From SZAS-79 sp964599095 (GTDB taxonomy: Bacteria; Pseudomonadota; Gammaproteobacteria; Burkholderiales; SG8-39), in NCBI GenBank assembly GCA_964599095.1, contig CAZREB010000007.1, forward strand, positions 1 through 64,000: 64,000 nucleotides of DNA, in the 5' to 3' direction. Position 1 is the first letter of the stretch; each line of letters opens with the position of its first letter. This document shows positions 8,772 to 18,030 of the stretch, one piece after another. The notes beneath the pieces are model-generated. The model had not been told where the DNA came from. It saw only the letters and a list, made by a program, of their open reading frames with translations, and did not search any database. The position numbers and the translations under genes were made by a program.

Positions 8772-11306
8772 ATGGCGGTCCCGTCCGGGGCGGTCGGCAT
8801 CTCCTTGGGGGAAGGGTCGCGATCGCAAGCGGCCGCGGCCTGCTTTCATTGCGGCCTGCCCGTGCCCGGCGGCGCCGTGCATCGCGTGATGGTGCTGGGC
8901 CAGCCGCGCGAAATGTGCTGCGCAGGTTGCGAGGCCGTGGCGCGCACCATCGTCGAGGCCGGGTTCGAAAGCTACTATGAGACGCGCGACGCCCCCGCCC
9001 CGGGCGACGGGCTGCCCTCCGACCTGCCCCCGGCGGCAATCTACGACGATCCCCTCGCGCAGCGCCAGTTCGTTGCGCCGGTCGGCGAGCACGGGCGCGA
9101 GGCGCTCCTCGCGCTGGAAGGCATCCGCTGCGCCGCGTGCGTCTGGCTCAACGAGCGATACCTTCGCACCCTGCCCGGCGTGACGGCGGTGTCGATCAAC
9201 TACACCACCAGGCGCGCCAGGGTCGAATGGGACGAGCGCTCGATATCGCTCGGGCGGATCATCGAAGCGGTCCGCAGCCTCGGCTACGACGCCTACCCTT
9301 TCGACCCGGAAAGGCAGCGCTCCCTCGAGCATGCCGAGCGGCGCGCCTCGCTGTGGCGGCTGTTCGTCGCCGGGTTCGGCGCCATGCAGGTCATGATGTA
9401 CGCGTTTCCGCGCTACATCGACGACACCGGGACCTTGAGCGCCGAGGCAGAGCAGCTCATGCGCTGGGCCAGCCTGGTGCTGACCGTGCCGGTGATCCTC
9501 TTCTCCTGCGGGCCGTTCTTTTCCTCGGCGCTGGCCGACCTGCGCTCGCGCCGCATGGGCATCGACGTCCCGGTTTCGCTCGGGATCCTCGCCGGGTTCG
9601 CCGCCAGCGCCTGGGCCACGGTCCGGGGGAGCGGGGAAGTGTATTTCGACTCGATCACGATGCTCGTCTTCCTGCTGCTCGCCTCGCGCCACCTCGAAGC
9701 GTCCGCGCGGCGCAGGGCTTCGGCTGCGCTCGATCCGCTTGCGCGCTGGATGCCTTCGTTCGCCTTCCGGCTCGACGGCGCGGGCGACGCGGAGGGAACC
9801 CGGGTGGGCGCGCACGAGCTCCGCCCCGGCGAGCGCGTGCTGGTTGCGCCCGGCGAGACGATTCCGGCCGATGGAGTTGTCGAAAGCGGCCAGAGCAGCG
9901 CAGACGAATCCTTGCTGACAGGCGAGTCCGCGCCGGTGCGCAAGGACATCGGCGCCGAACTGATAGGCGGGTCTGTGAACGTCTCCCAGCCCGTGGTGAT
10001 GCAAGTCACCAAGGCCGGTGCCGAGACGCGGGCCGCGGCGATCGGGCGGCTGATCGAAAGGGCGGCCGCAGGCAAGCCCCGGCTGGTCGCGTCCGCCGAC
10101 ACGGTTGCGCATGCACTGACCTGGGTCGTGCTCGCGGTGGCATTGGTCACGCTGCTTGCGTGGGCGGCGATCGACCCGGGGCGCGCCCCGTGGGCGGCCG
10201 TGGCGGTGCTGATGGTGACCTGCCCGTGCGCGCTGGGCCTTGCCGCGCCGGTCGCGCTGACCTCGGCTACCGGCGCCCTCGCGCGCCGCGGGATCGTGAT
10301 TACGCGCGCTACGGCAATCGAATCGATCGAGGCGATCAGCGACGTGGTCCTGGACAAGACCGGCACGCTCACCGAAGGCCGGCCAGGGCTGGCACGCGTC
10401 GACGTGCTCGGTTCAAGGAGCGGCGGATCCTGCCTTGCGATTGCGCGTGCGCTCGAGGCCGGCAGCGCGCACCCGATCGCGTGCGCATTCCGCAGCGACG
10501 GGGCGCGCATGATTGCTGCCTCCGCGAACGGCGCGGCGGTCGTGCCGGTCGGGCTCGGCCTCGAACATGTGGCAGGCAAGGGCATCGAAGGGCTGGTCGA
10601 CGGTGTCCGGACCCGCATCGGCTCGTTCGATTTCGTTCGCGAACTCTCGGGCGATGATCGCCTGCTGCAGGCCATCGATCCGGCGGCCGGGTCGCCGGTG
10701 TACCTTGGCAATGAATCGGGATGGCTGGCGCGGTTCACGTTCGCGGACGCAATCCGCCCCGATGCGATGCGCCTGGTCGAGGACCTGCATTCGCGAGGCA
10801 ATCGCATCCACCTGCTCAGCGGGGACGACCCGGCCGTCGTCCGCGAGGTTGCCGGCCGGCTCGGGATCGGGACATACCGGGGAGGCGCCACGCCGGTTGA
10901 AAAATACGACTACGTGAAGAACCTGCAGGCCGGCGGCGCGCGGGTCGCGATGCTGGGCGACGGCCTCAACGACGCGCCGGTGCTGGCCCAGGCCGACCTG
11001 TCGATCGCCATGGGGCAGGGGGCACCGCTTGCACAGCAGCAAGCCGACATCGTCCTGACATCGGCCAGGCTGGCGGGCGTGCCGGAGGCCGCGCGCATTG
11101 CGCGCCTCACGATGCGCACGATCCGGCAGAACTTCGGCTGGGCGATCGCGTACAACGTCGTTGCGCTGCCGCTGGCGGCATTCGGACTGATCGGCCCGTG
11201 GGAGGCCGCTATCGGCATGGCGGCGAGTTCCTTTGTCGTCATCCTCAATTCGGGCCGGCTCGTTGCGGCGCTGGGCGAGGCTTCGCAGCCCGGACCGTTG
11301 CGCTGA
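8772..11306 (+). CDS. ccoI: Copper-transporting P1B-type ATPase CcoI/FixI
   Basis: An 844-residue heavy-metal P-type ATPase that supplies copper for cbb3 oxidase assembly. In order: an N-terminal cysteine domain (CFHC at about 24-27 and CCAGC near 50), an HMA-like domain with IRCAAC near 116-121, the transmembrane CPC (near 484-486, TCPCALGLA), the phosphorylation motif DKTGTLT near 527, the HP motif (SAHPIA), and the hinge GDGLNDAP near 730. The double N-terminal metal domain and the position directly before ccoS and ccoN identify CcoI rather than a CopA exporter. The start has only a weak ribosome binding site; GTG at 8745 is an alternative that would overlap pap. Confidence 0.93.
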   Translation: MAVPSGAVGISLGEGSRSQAAAACFHCGLPVPGGAVHRVMVLGQPREMCCAGCEAVARTIVEAGFESYYETRDAPAPGDGLPSDLPPAAIYDDPLAQRQFVAPVGEHGREALLALEGIRCAACVWLNERYLRTLPGVTAVSINYTTRRARVEWDERSISLGRIIEAVRSLGYDAYPFDPERQRSLEHAERRASLWRLFVAGFGAMQVMMYAFPRYIDDTGTLSAEAEQLMRWASLVLTVPVILFSCGPFFSSALADLRSRRMGIDVPVSLGILAGFAASAWATVRGSGEVYFDSITMLVFLLLASRHLEASARRRASAALDPLARWMPSFAFRLDGAGDAEGTRVGAHELRPGERVLVAPGETIPADGVVESGQSSADESLLTGESAPVRKDIGAELIGGSVNVSQPVVMQVTKAGAETRAAAIGRLIERAAAGKPRLVASADTVAHALTWVVLAVALVTLLAWAAIDPGRAPWAAVAVLMVTCPCALGLAAPVALTSATGALARRGIVITRATAIESIEAISDVVLDKTGTLTEGRPGLARVDVLGSRSGGSCLAIARALEAGSAHPIACAFRSDGARMIAASANGAAVVPVGLGLEHVAGKGIEGLVDGVRTRIGSFDFVRELSGDDRLLQAIDPAAGSPVYLGNESGWLARFTFADAIRPDAMRLVEDLHSRGNRIHLLSGDDPAVVREVAGRLGIGTYRGGATPVEKYDYVKNLQAGGARVAMLGDGLNDAPVLAQADLSIAMGQGAPLAQQQADIVLTSARLAGVPEAARIARLTMRTIRQNFGWAIAYNVVALPLAAFGLIGPWEAAIGMAASSFVVILNSGRLVAALGEASQPGPLR

Positions 11307-11311
11307 CGACC

Positions 11312-11497
11312 ATGGAAAGCCTCTACCTACTCGTGCCGGTTTCCGTCGTACTGGTCTTCCTGGCCGGCTGGGTGTTCTGGATGGCCCTCGCATCGGGCCA
11401 GTTCGACGACCTCGAGCGGCCGGCGCACGAAGTCCTCGATGACGACGACCGGCCGGCGCCTGAGCGTGATTCGCATTCCACTTCGCCCCCGGCTTGA
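11312..11497 (+). CDS. ccoS: cbb3 oxidase maturation protein CcoS
   Basis: A 61-residue protein with one N-terminal transmembrane helix (about 4-24) and an acidic tail containing the family pattern WxxxSGQFDDLE-like (ALASGQFDDLERPA). CcoS is needed to put heme and copper into CcoN. It starts 5 bp after ccoI and its stop codon overlaps the first bases of the FNR-type box that controls ccoN. Confidence 0.93.
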   Translation: MESLYLLVPVSVVLVFLAGWVFWMALASGQFDDLERPAHEVLDDDDRPAPERDSHSTSPPA

Positions 11498-11507
11498 TCT
11501 GCGTCAA
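11494..11507. promoter_or_regulatory. FNR/DNR-type box upstream of ccoN
   Basis: TTGATCTGCGTCAA, palindromic half-sites with one mismatch. It ends 71 nt before ccoN. TAGCAT (11529-11534) is in the expected -10 position. FNR control of ccoNOQP is well established in proteobacteria. Confidence 0.85.
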
Positions 11508-11578
11508 CCCGGCGTTTCGACGCTTCCCTAGCATTGGCGCTGGCACGGTCGGGCCGTGCATCAACCAGGGACAGGCCA

Positions 11579-13009
11579 ATGCAAGCTGAAACAACCTACA
11601 ACTACAAGGTAGTGCGCCAGTTCGCCGTCATGACCATCGTCTGGGGCGTGGTCGGCATGCTGGTCGGCGTGATCATCGCCGCCCAGCTCATCTGGCCGGA
11701 ACTCAACTTCAACACGCCGTGGCTGTCCTACGGGCGATTGCGCCCGCTGCACACCAACGCGGTGATCTTCGCGTTCGGCGGCTCGGCGCTGTTCGCAAGC
11801 AGCTATTACGTGGTGCAGCGGACTTGCCATGCGCGGATCTTCTCCGACGGCCTGGCCGCGTTCACCTTCTGGGGCTGGCAGGCGGTCATCGTGCTGGCGG
11901 CGATCACGCTGCCGCTGGGCATCACGACCTCCAAGGAATACGCCGAGCTCGAATGGCCGATCGACCTGCTGATCGCGGTGGTCTGGGTGTCGTATGCGAT
12001 CGTCTTCTTCGGCACGATCTTCAAGCGCAAGGTCGCGCACATCTACGTCGCCAACTGGTTCTTCGGCGCGTACATCCTCACGATCGCGCTGCTGCATATC
12101 GTCAACAGCGCCGCCGTGCCGGTCACGCTCTGGAAGTCGTATTCGGTCTATGCCGGGGCGCAGGACGCGATGGTGCAGTGGTGGTACGGCCACAACGCCG
12201 TCGGCTTCTTCCTGACCGCCGGCTTCCTCGGGATGATGTACTACTTCATCCCGAAGCAGGCCGAGCGCCCGGTGTACTCCTACCGCCTGTCGGTGGTGCA
12301 CTTCTGGGCGCTGATCTTCACCTACATGTGGGCCGGCCCGCACCACCTGCACTACACCGCGCTGCCTGAGTGGGCCCAGTCGCTGGGCATGGTGTTCTCG
12401 CTGATCCTGCTCGCGCCCTCGTGGGGCGGGATGATCAACGGCATGATGACGCTGTCGGGCGCGTGGCACAAACTGCGCACAGACCCGATCCTCAAGTTCC
12501 TGATCGTCTCGCTGTCGTTCTACGGCATGTCGACCTTCGAAGGCCCGATGATGTCGATCAAGACGGTCAACGCCCTCTCGCACTACACCGACTGGACCGT
12601 CGGCCACGTGCACTCCGGCGCGCTCGGCTGGGTGGCGCTGGTCTCGATGGGCACGATGTACTACCTGATCCCGCGCCTGTTCGGCCAGAAGCAGATGTGG
12701 TCGGTGCGACTGATCGACGTGCACTTCTGGATCGCCACGATCGGCATCGTGCTCTACATCTCGGCGATGTGGATCGCCGGGGTGATGCAGGGCCTGATGT
12801 GGCGCGCGGTCAGCGCCGACGGGACGCTGACCTACACCTTCGTCGAAAGCGTCAAGGCCACGTACCCGTTCTACGCCGTGCGCCTGCTCGGCGGCCTGCT
12901 GTTCCTCGGCGGGATGCTCCTGATGGCCTTCAACGTCGCGAAGACGATCGGCGGCTCCAGGGCCGTCGACGACGCGCCGATCCCGGCCCCGCAGCTTGCC
13001 CACGCCTGA
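11579..13009 (+). CDS. ccoN: cbb3-type cytochrome c oxidase subunit I
   Basis: A 476-residue catalytic subunit of the high-affinity C-family oxidase, reducing O2 to water with proton pumping. Six metal-ligand histidines are visible: LRPLHTNAV (low-spin heme), WYGHNAVGFF (CuB), GPHHLHY (CuB pair) and VGHVHSGALGW (high-spin heme and low-spin heme). About 12 transmembrane helices. The start at MQAETTYNY is chosen over an in-frame upstream ATG (11534) because the upstream ATG would fall at the predicted transcript start, and AGGGACAGG precedes 11579. It is the first gene of ccoNOQP. Confidence 0.97.
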   Translation: MQAETTYNYKVVRQFAVMTIVWGVVGMLVGVIIAAQLIWPELNFNTPWLSYGRLRPLHTNAVIFAFGGSALFASSYYVVQRTCHARIFSDGLAAFTFWGWQAVIVLAAITLPLGITTSKEYAELEWPIDLLIAVVWVSYAIVFFGTIFKRKVAHIYVANWFFGAYILTIALLHIVNSAAVPVTLWKSYSVYAGAQDAMVQWWYGHNAVGFFLTAGFLGMMYYFIPKQAERPVYSYRLSVVHFWALIFTYMWAGPHHLHYTALPEWAQSLGMVFSLILLAPSWGGMINGMMTLSGAWHKLRTDPILKFLIVSLSFYGMSTFEGPMMSIKTVNALSHYTDWTVGHVHSGALGWVALVSMGTMYYLIPRLFGQKQMWSVRLIDVHFWIATIGIVLYISAMWIAGVMQGLMWRAVSADGTLTYTFVESVKATYPFYAVRLLGGLLFLGGMLLMAFNVAKTIGGSRAVDDAPIPAPQLAHA

Positions 13010-13028
13010 ACCGTTCCAGGAAGACAAC

Positions 13029-13643
13029 ATGAAACTTACCCATGACATGATCGAGCGCAACCAGGCGCTCCTGATCGTCCTCGTGATCCTGGTCGTCAGC
13101 ATCGGCGGCCTGGTCGAGATCGTGCCGCTGTCGTTCCAGAAGTCGGTCACCGAGCCGGTGGCCGGGCTCAAGCCCTACACCGCGGTGCAACTGACCGGCC
13201 GCGACGTTTACATCCGCGAAGGCTGCTACAACTGCCACTCGCAGATGGTGCGCCCGTTCAGGGCCGAGGTGGAGCGCTACGGCCACTACTCGACCGCGGG
13301 CGAATTCGTCTACGACCATCCGTTCCAGTGGGGCTCCAAGCGCACCGGCCCGGACCTGCACCGGGTCGGCGGGCGCTATTCGGACGACTGGCACCGAATC
13401 CACCTCAACAACCCGCGCGACGTCGTGCCGGAGTCCAACATGCCGGCCTACACGTGGCTCGCGAAGGCGCCCGCCAACGCAGAGGACATCGAGGCCAAGA
13501 TGCGCGCGCTGCGGCTGGTCGGGGTGCCTTACACCGACGAGGACATCGCCAAGTCGAAGGACGCCCTCAAGGGCAAGACCGAACTGGATGCGCTGATCGC
13601 CTACCTGCAGGTGCTCGGCACGTCGCTCAAGAAAAGCAACTGA
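13029..13643 (+). CDS. ccoO: cbb3-type cytochrome c oxidase subunit II (monoheme cytochrome c)
   Basis: A 204-residue membrane-anchored cytochrome c. It has one N-terminal helix (about 15-35), the heme c site CYNCH, and the methionine ligand in PESNMPAY. It passes electrons from CcoP to CcoN. AGGAAG lies 6 nt before the ATG. It follows ccoN by 19 bp. Confidence 0.97.
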   Translation: MKLTHDMIERNQALLIVLVILVVSIGGLVEIVPLSFQKSVTEPVAGLKPYTAVQLTGRDVYIREGCYNCHSQMVRPFRAEVERYGHYSTAGEFVYDHPFQWGSKRTGPDLHRVGGRYSDDWHRIHLNNPRDVVPESNMPAYTWLAKAPANAEDIEAKMRALRLVGVPYTDEDIAKSKDALKGKTELDALIAYLQVLGTSLKKSN

Positions 13644-13653
13644 GGAACCGGCC

Positions 13654-13821
13654 ATGGACCTGAATACGCTTCGCACCCTGATGACCCTGCTTGCCTTCGG
13701 TGCCTTTCTCGGCATCGTCTGGTGGGCCTATGCCCCCTCGAGGAAGGACCGGTTCGAACAGGACGCCCAACTCGTGTTCGACGATAGTGCGGCCGACGAC
13801 GGCCCGGGGAGAGCGCGATGA
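13654..13821 (+). CDS. ccoQ: cbb3-type oxidase subunit CcoQ
   Basis: A 55-residue protein read directly from the sequence, with one transmembrane helix (about 7-26, LRTLMTLLAFGAFLGIVWWA) and a charged cytoplasmic tail. CcoQ stabilises the CcoP contact with the CcoNO core. Its TGA overlaps the ATG of ccoP (ATGA). Confidence 0.9.
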   Translation: MDLNTLRTLMTLLAFGAFLGIVWWAYAPSRKDRFEQDAQLVFDDSAADDGPGRAR

Positions 13822-14735
13822 GCCAGTTCACCAGCGGTTTCTGGGACCTCTACATCGGGGTCCTGACCATCGTGTCGATCATTGCGTGCGCGGTGCTGCT
13901 CAAGATGCAGAGCGCGCGCAAGGTGGCCGGCGGCAAGACCGAAACCACGGGGCATACGTGGGACGAGACGCTCGGCGAGTACAACAACCCCTTGCCGCGC
14001 TGGTGGATGTGGCTCTTCTACATCACCATTGTCTTCGGGCTGGCATACCTCTACCTTTACCCGGGACTGGGCAGCTACGCCGGGTCATTGGGCTGGACGC
14101 AGGTCGGCCAGCTCGCCGAGGAAAATGCCGCGGCGGAAAAGGAGTTCGGCCCGATCTACCAGAAGTTCGCAGGGCAGGATCTCAAGACTCTCGCTACGGA
14201 CCCGGCGGCGCGCGCCATCGGCCAGAAGCTCTTCCTGAACAATTGCGCGCAATGCCATGCCGCGGACGCCGGCGGCAGCAAGGGCTTCCCGAACCTGACC
14301 GACAAGGACTGGCTCTACGGCGGCGATCCGGAGACGATCAAGGCCTCGATCACCAACGGCCGCAACGGCGTGATGCCGCCTTTCGGCGGCGCGCTGGGCG
14401 AGCAGGGCGCCAAGGACGCCGCGCACTACGTCATGTCGCTGTCCGGCATGGCCAGCGACAGCCTGCGGCGCGCACGCGGCAAGGAGATCTTTGCGCAGAC
14501 CTGCGCGGCCTGCCACGGGCCCGAGGGCAAGGGCAACCCGGCGCTCGGCGCCCCCAACCTGACGGACAACACCTGGCTGTACGGTTCCGGCGAGCCGACG
14601 ATCATCGAAACGATCACGCTCGGCCGCAACAACCAGATGCCTGCGCACAAGGACCTGCTGAACGAAGCCAAGATCCACCTGCTGGCGGGTTACGTATACT
14701 CGCTTTCCCAGCCGGCCGGCGCGCCGGCCAAGTAA
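13818..14735 (+). CDS. ccoP: cbb3-type cytochrome c oxidase subunit III (diheme cytochrome c)
   Basis: A 305-residue diheme cytochrome c, the electron entry point of cbb3 oxidase. It has two N-terminal transmembrane helices (about 8-30 and 62-83), as is usual for the proteobacterial form. The two heme sites are CAQCH (near 143) and CAACH (near 231), each followed by a methionine ligand region (VMPPFGG and QMPAHKD). It overlaps ccoQ and ccoG by ATGA-type junctions, so the genes are translationally coupled. Confidence 0.97.
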   Translation: MSQFTSGFWDLYIGVLTIVSIIACAVLLKMQSARKVAGGKTETTGHTWDETLGEYNNPLPRWWMWLFYITIVFGLAYLYLYPGLGSYAGSLGWTQVGQLAEENAAAEKEFGPIYQKFAGQDLKTLATDPAARAIGQKLFLNNCAQCHAADAGGSKGFPNLTDKDWLYGGDPETIKASITNGRNGVMPPFGGALGEQGAKDAAHYVMSLSGMASDSLRRARGKEIFAQTCAACHGPEGKGNPALGAPNLTDNTWLYGSGEPTIIETITLGRNNQMPAHKDLLNEAKIHLLAGYVYSLSQPAGAPAK

Positions 14736-16201
14736 TGAGAGCCGGAGTCAGGCCGATCGATCCCAGCGCAAGCAACGTCCGTCCGATCGACGCGCGCGGC
14801 ATCGGCGTGGTTTCGCCCGCGGACCCGGTCGAGCAGTCGCTCTACGAGATCCGCGCCAAGATCCACCCGCGCGCGGTCCACGGCTGGTTTGCCGCGTGGC
14901 GCTGGGCGCTGGTCTGGGCCACCCAACTGGTGTTCTACGGGCTCGCGTGGCTGCCGTGGAACGGTCGCCAGGCGGTGCTCTTCGACCTCGCGCACCGCAA
15001 GTTCTACATCTTCGGCCTGGTCTTCTGGCCGCAGGACTTCATCTACCTGACCGCCCTGCTGGTCATCTCGGCGCTTTCGCTGTTCCTGTTCACCGCGGTC
15101 GCCGGGCGCCTGTGGTGCGGCTACGCCTGCCCGCAGACCGTCTACACCGAGATCTTCATGTGGGTCGAGCGCAAGATCGAGGGCGACCGCAACCAGAGGA
15201 TGAAGCTCGACAAGTCGCCGCTCTCGGCGCGCAAGTTCGGCCTCAAGGCGGCCAAGCACGCTGTGTGGGTCGCGATCGCGCTGTGGACCGGGTTCACGTT
15301 TGTCGGCTACTTCACGCCGATCCGCGAGCTGGCCGCCGAATTCGGGTCGTTCTCGCTCGGGCCCTGGGAAACCTTCTGGACGTTCTTCTACGCTTTCGCG
15401 ACTTATGGCAACGCCGGCTGGATGCGCGAGCAGGTCTGCAAGTACATGTGCCCGTATGCGCGCTTCCAGAGCGCGATGTTCGACCGCGACACGCTGATCA
15501 TCGCCTATGACGCCGAGCGCGGCGAGCCGCGCGGCGCCCGCTCGAAGAGCGCGGACCCCAAGAAGCTCGGCCTGGGGTCGTGCGTCGATTGCGGCATCTG
15601 CGTGCAGGTCTGCCCGACGGGCATCGACATCCGCAAGGGACTGCAGTACGAGTGCATCGGCTGCGCGGCCTGCATCGACGGCTGCGACCAGGTGATGGAA
15701 AAGGTCGGCTACCCCAAGGGGCTGATCCGCTATTCCACCACCCGCGCGGTGGAGCAGCACTTCACGCGCGCCCAGATGTTCGCGCGCGCGTTCCGGCCCC
15801 GCATCCTGGTCTACACCGCGATCCTCTGGACGATCATTTTCGCGGCGCTGGCCAGCCTCTGGCTGCGCGTGCCGCTCAAGGTCGACGTGATCCGCGATCG
15901 CGCCGCGATCTCGCGCGAAGTGGCCGGCGGCTTCATCGAGAACATCTACCGCCTGCAGGTCATGAACACCACCGAGAAAGACCGGCGCTTTCGCGTGATG
16001 GTCGAGGGCCTGCCTTCGGCGGTCGTCGATGGGGACTCGATCATCGAAATGAGCGGGGCTTCGACCCGCACGGCCACCGTCAAGGTCCGCGTGAAGGCGG
16101 GCGAGCTGCCCTCCGGCACGCACAAGCTGCGCTTCGTTGTCGATGCCGAGGACGACGCGCACGTCGTCGTCAGCGAGAAATCCGTCTTCATCGTGCGCTG
16201 A
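14735..16201 (+). CDS. ccoG: cbb3 oxidase maturation protein CcoG (Cu(II) reductase-type ferredoxin)
   Basis: A 488-residue membrane protein with about five transmembrane helices, two [4Fe-4S] clusters (CVDCGICVQVCP and CIGCAACIDGCD near 288-320) and a C-terminal Ig-like FixG domain. CcoG reduces Cu(II) during CuB delivery to CcoN. The conserved membrane motif WCGYACPQTVYTE is present. The ATG overlaps the ccoP stop. Confidence 0.95.
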   Translation: MRAGVRPIDPSASNVRPIDARGIGVVSPADPVEQSLYEIRAKIHPRAVHGWFAAWRWALVWATQLVFYGLAWLPWNGRQAVLFDLAHRKFYIFGLVFWPQDFIYLTALLVISALSLFLFTAVAGRLWCGYACPQTVYTEIFMWVERKIEGDRNQRMKLDKSPLSARKFGLKAAKHAVWVAIALWTGFTFVGYFTPIRELAAEFGSFSLGPWETFWTFFYAFATYGNAGWMREQVCKYMCPYARFQSAMFDRDTLIIAYDAERGEPRGARSKSADPKKLGLGSCVDCGICVQVCPTGIDIRKGLQYECIGCAACIDGCDQVMEKVGYPKGLIRYSTTRAVEQHFTRAQMFARAFRPRILVYTAILWTIIFAALASLWLRVPLKVDVIRDRAAISREVAGGFIENIYRLQVMNTTEKDRRFRVMVEGLPSAVVDGDSIIEMSGASTRTATVKVRVKAGELPSGTHKLRFVVDAEDDAHVVVSEKSVFIVR

Positions 16202-16226
16202 TGAACCACGCCCGGAGCAACCCGCC

Positions 16227-16718
16227 ATGAACCCTGCCGCCGCAACGAAACCCTGGTACCGGGAGCCCTGGCCCTGGCTGCTGATGGCCGGGCCGGCGGC
16301 GGTGCTGGTGGCCGGCGGTTTCACGATCTGGCTGGCCTATTCCACCTCCGACGGGCTGGTGGCGCAGGACTACTACAAGCAGGGCCTCGCGGTGAACAAG
16401 CTGCTCGAGCGCGAAGCCGCCGCCTCGCACATGGGACTCAAGGCCGACATCGAGCTGCCGGGCGACCGGCACCGGATTGTCGTAAACCTGCTCGGCGCCC
16501 GGCCGCGTGAGTTGCTCGCGCTGTTTGCGCATTCCACCCGCGCCGGTCACGACCTCAGCCTGCGCCTGGTCCGCGTCGGCGAAGGGCGCTACGAGGCGGC
16601 GGTGCCGCAGTCGCTGCCGCCGGGCCGGTGGAACGTGAATCTCGAGGAACCCGGCGGTGCCTGGCGCCTGGCGGGGGAGTGGTCCGGCCGCGAGAATGTC
16701 TTCAGGCTCGGCAGCTGA
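16227..16718 (+). CDS. ccoH: FixH/CcoH family cbb3 assembly protein
   Basis: A 163-residue protein with one N-terminal transmembrane helix (about 17-40), then the FixH motif around DGLVAQDYYKQGLAVN, and a periplasmic beta-rich domain. CcoH/FixH helps assemble the cbb3 complex. It sits between ccoG and two small genes on the same strand, 25 bp after ccoG. Confidence 0.9.
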   Translation: MNPAAATKPWYREPWPWLLMAGPAAVLVAGGFTIWLAYSTSDGLVAQDYYKQGLAVNKLLEREAAASHMGLKADIELPGDRHRIVVNLLGARPRELLALFAHSTRAGHDLSLRLVRVGEGRYEAAVPQSLPPGRWNVNLEEPGGAWRLAGEWSGRENVFRLGS

Positions 16719-16735
16719 ACAGCGAGGAGGCGGAA

Positions 16736-17032
16736 ATGCGAAAAGCGATCTGGGTGCTCTGGCCGTCGTTCATCGTCGGCGGCGCGGCAGAAACGGTCTT
16801 CTTCACATTGTTCGACCCGATGGAACTGCAGTGGTTCGGTGACCCGGCCGGCTGGAGCCGGATGGCGGTCTACACCGGCGGCTTCTTTGCGTTCTGGGCG
16901 TTTGCCGCGGCATCGAGCGCCTTCACCTGCTTCCTGCAACGGACCGCGGAAGAGATCAATCGCTGCCCGCTGGTCCCCGACCAGCGGCCCGAAGGGTGCC
17001 CGAAACGGGAAGACCCGAATGCGTGCTGCTGA
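16736..17032 (+). CDS. Small membrane protein in the cco operon, function unknown
   Basis: A 98-residue protein with two hydrophobic helices (about 4-28 and 44-63) and a cysteine-containing tail (NRCPLV, EGCPKRE, NACC). A strong GAGGAGG lies just before the ATG. The tail could bind metal, but that is only a guess from four cysteines. Similar short proteins follow ccoH in other betaproteobacteria, so a role in oxidase assembly is possible. It overlaps the next gene by 14 bp. Confidence 0.7.
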   Translation: MRKAIWVLWPSFIVGGAAETVFFTLFDPMELQWFGDPAGWSRMAVYTGGFFAFWAFAAASSAFTCFLQRTAEEINRCPLVPDQRPEGCPKREDPNACC

Positions 17033-17300
17033 GCGGGCCATCGGCCTGGCGCTTGCACTGGCCGCAGGCGGGGCGGCCGCGGCGGATGCCGCGCAAGGGC
17101 GCCTGCTGTACGAAACACACTGCGGCGGCTGCCACTACGAGAGGCTGCACGACCGCAAGGCCACCAAGATCACGACGTTTGCGCAACTCAAGACCGAGAT
17201 CGCCCGCTGGGCCCGGCAGGCAAACGGGCGGCTGACGCCGGCCGAGATCGACGACATCGCCGAGTACCTCGACCAGTCCCACTACGCGCTGAAGAAGTAG
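17019..17300 (+). CDS. Small soluble cytochrome c
   Basis: A 93-residue protein with a signal peptide (1-23, ending AAAA-DAAQG) and one heme c site CGGCH near residue 36. The rest is only about 55 residues, a short class I cytochrome c fold with no obvious methionine ligand, so the sixth ligand is unclear. It ends the cco gene run. It may carry electrons to CcoP, though that is inferred only from place. Confidence 0.8.
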   Translation: MRAAERAIGLALALAAGGAAAADAAQGRLLYETHCGGCHYERLHDRKATKITTFAQLKTEIARWARQANGRLTPAEIDDIAEYLDQSHYALKK

Positions 17301-17333
17301 GCGGGAATCAGGCGGCCGCGCCGCCGGGGTTCA

Positions 17334-17945
17334 TTACGGGCGGTGATGGCCGCCGGCCGGCGATACAGCCCAGCGCTCGCCGAGTCCCACCGGCGCCGGC
17401 GCAAGGTGCAGGATGCGCTGGAAGAGCGCTTTGAAGTCGGTTTCGCGCAGGTCCGCGATCGGCTCGTTGTTGGCGGCAAACGCTTCGTCTATCACCCGCC
17501 AGTCCTCTGCCGTGAAGGCCTTTTCGGCCCGCGGCAGCAGGTCGTGCTCCTCGCGGCGCATGTGGTTCCAGTGGAACTGCGCATAGGCGTCCACCGCGGC
17601 GGCGAACTGGTCGGCGCCGCGCGGCCAGACCGTCTCGAATTCGTTCAGCTCGCGCTCCAGGTCGCGGACCATCTTCGCCCCGGTGACATGCTCGGCCTTC
17701 AGCGACTCGATCAATTCCCTGGCGGCCGGGTCGCGCTCGGCCAGCCGCGCGAACAGGTACTCGTCCTCCTTCGGGTGATGCAAGCGCTCGGGAAAGGCGT
17801 CGATGTAGTAGATCATTGCATGCAGCACCGCGAAATCCGGGCGGACCTCCGGATCGCCGGTCATGCGCGCCAGCGATTTCAGGCCGCTCAGCACGGCCGA
17901 CAGGGAGCGGTGCTCGTTGAAGATCACGCTGATTGCCTTTTGCAT
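17334..17945 (-). CDS. Hemerythrin HHE domain protein
   Basis: A 203-residue cytoplasmic protein with the diiron-site pattern of hemerythrins: NEH (12), HHPKEDEYLF (near 57-65), and HWNHMRREEHDLL (near 130-142). Proteins of this kind bind O2 or NO or help repair Fe-S centres (DnrN/YtfE relatives), but YtfE itself is differently built. A perfect AGGAGG lies before the ATG. The FNR-type box at 18031-18044 is 85 nt upstream, with TAGTAT (complement of 18001-18006) at the -10 position. In a denitrifier this fits a role in NO or O2 handling at the aerobic-anaerobic shift (inference). Confidence 0.88.
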   Translation of the reverse strand: MQKAISVIFNEHRSLSAVLSGLKSLARMTGDPEVRPDFAVLHAMIYYIDAFPERLHHPKEDEYLFARLAERDPAARELIESLKAEHVTGAKMVRDLERELNEFETVWPRGADQFAAAVDAYAQFHWNHMRREEHDLLPRAEKAFTAEDWRVIDEAFAANNEPIADLRETDFKALFQRILHLAPAPVGLGERWAVSPAGGHHRP

Positions 17946-18030
17946 GTCGCCTCCTGCGAACGTTACGAGTGAAGCCTGCGCGAAGCCCGCAAGCTTTCAA
18001 ATACTATCCCCCGCCGGCGCAGGTCCGCTA

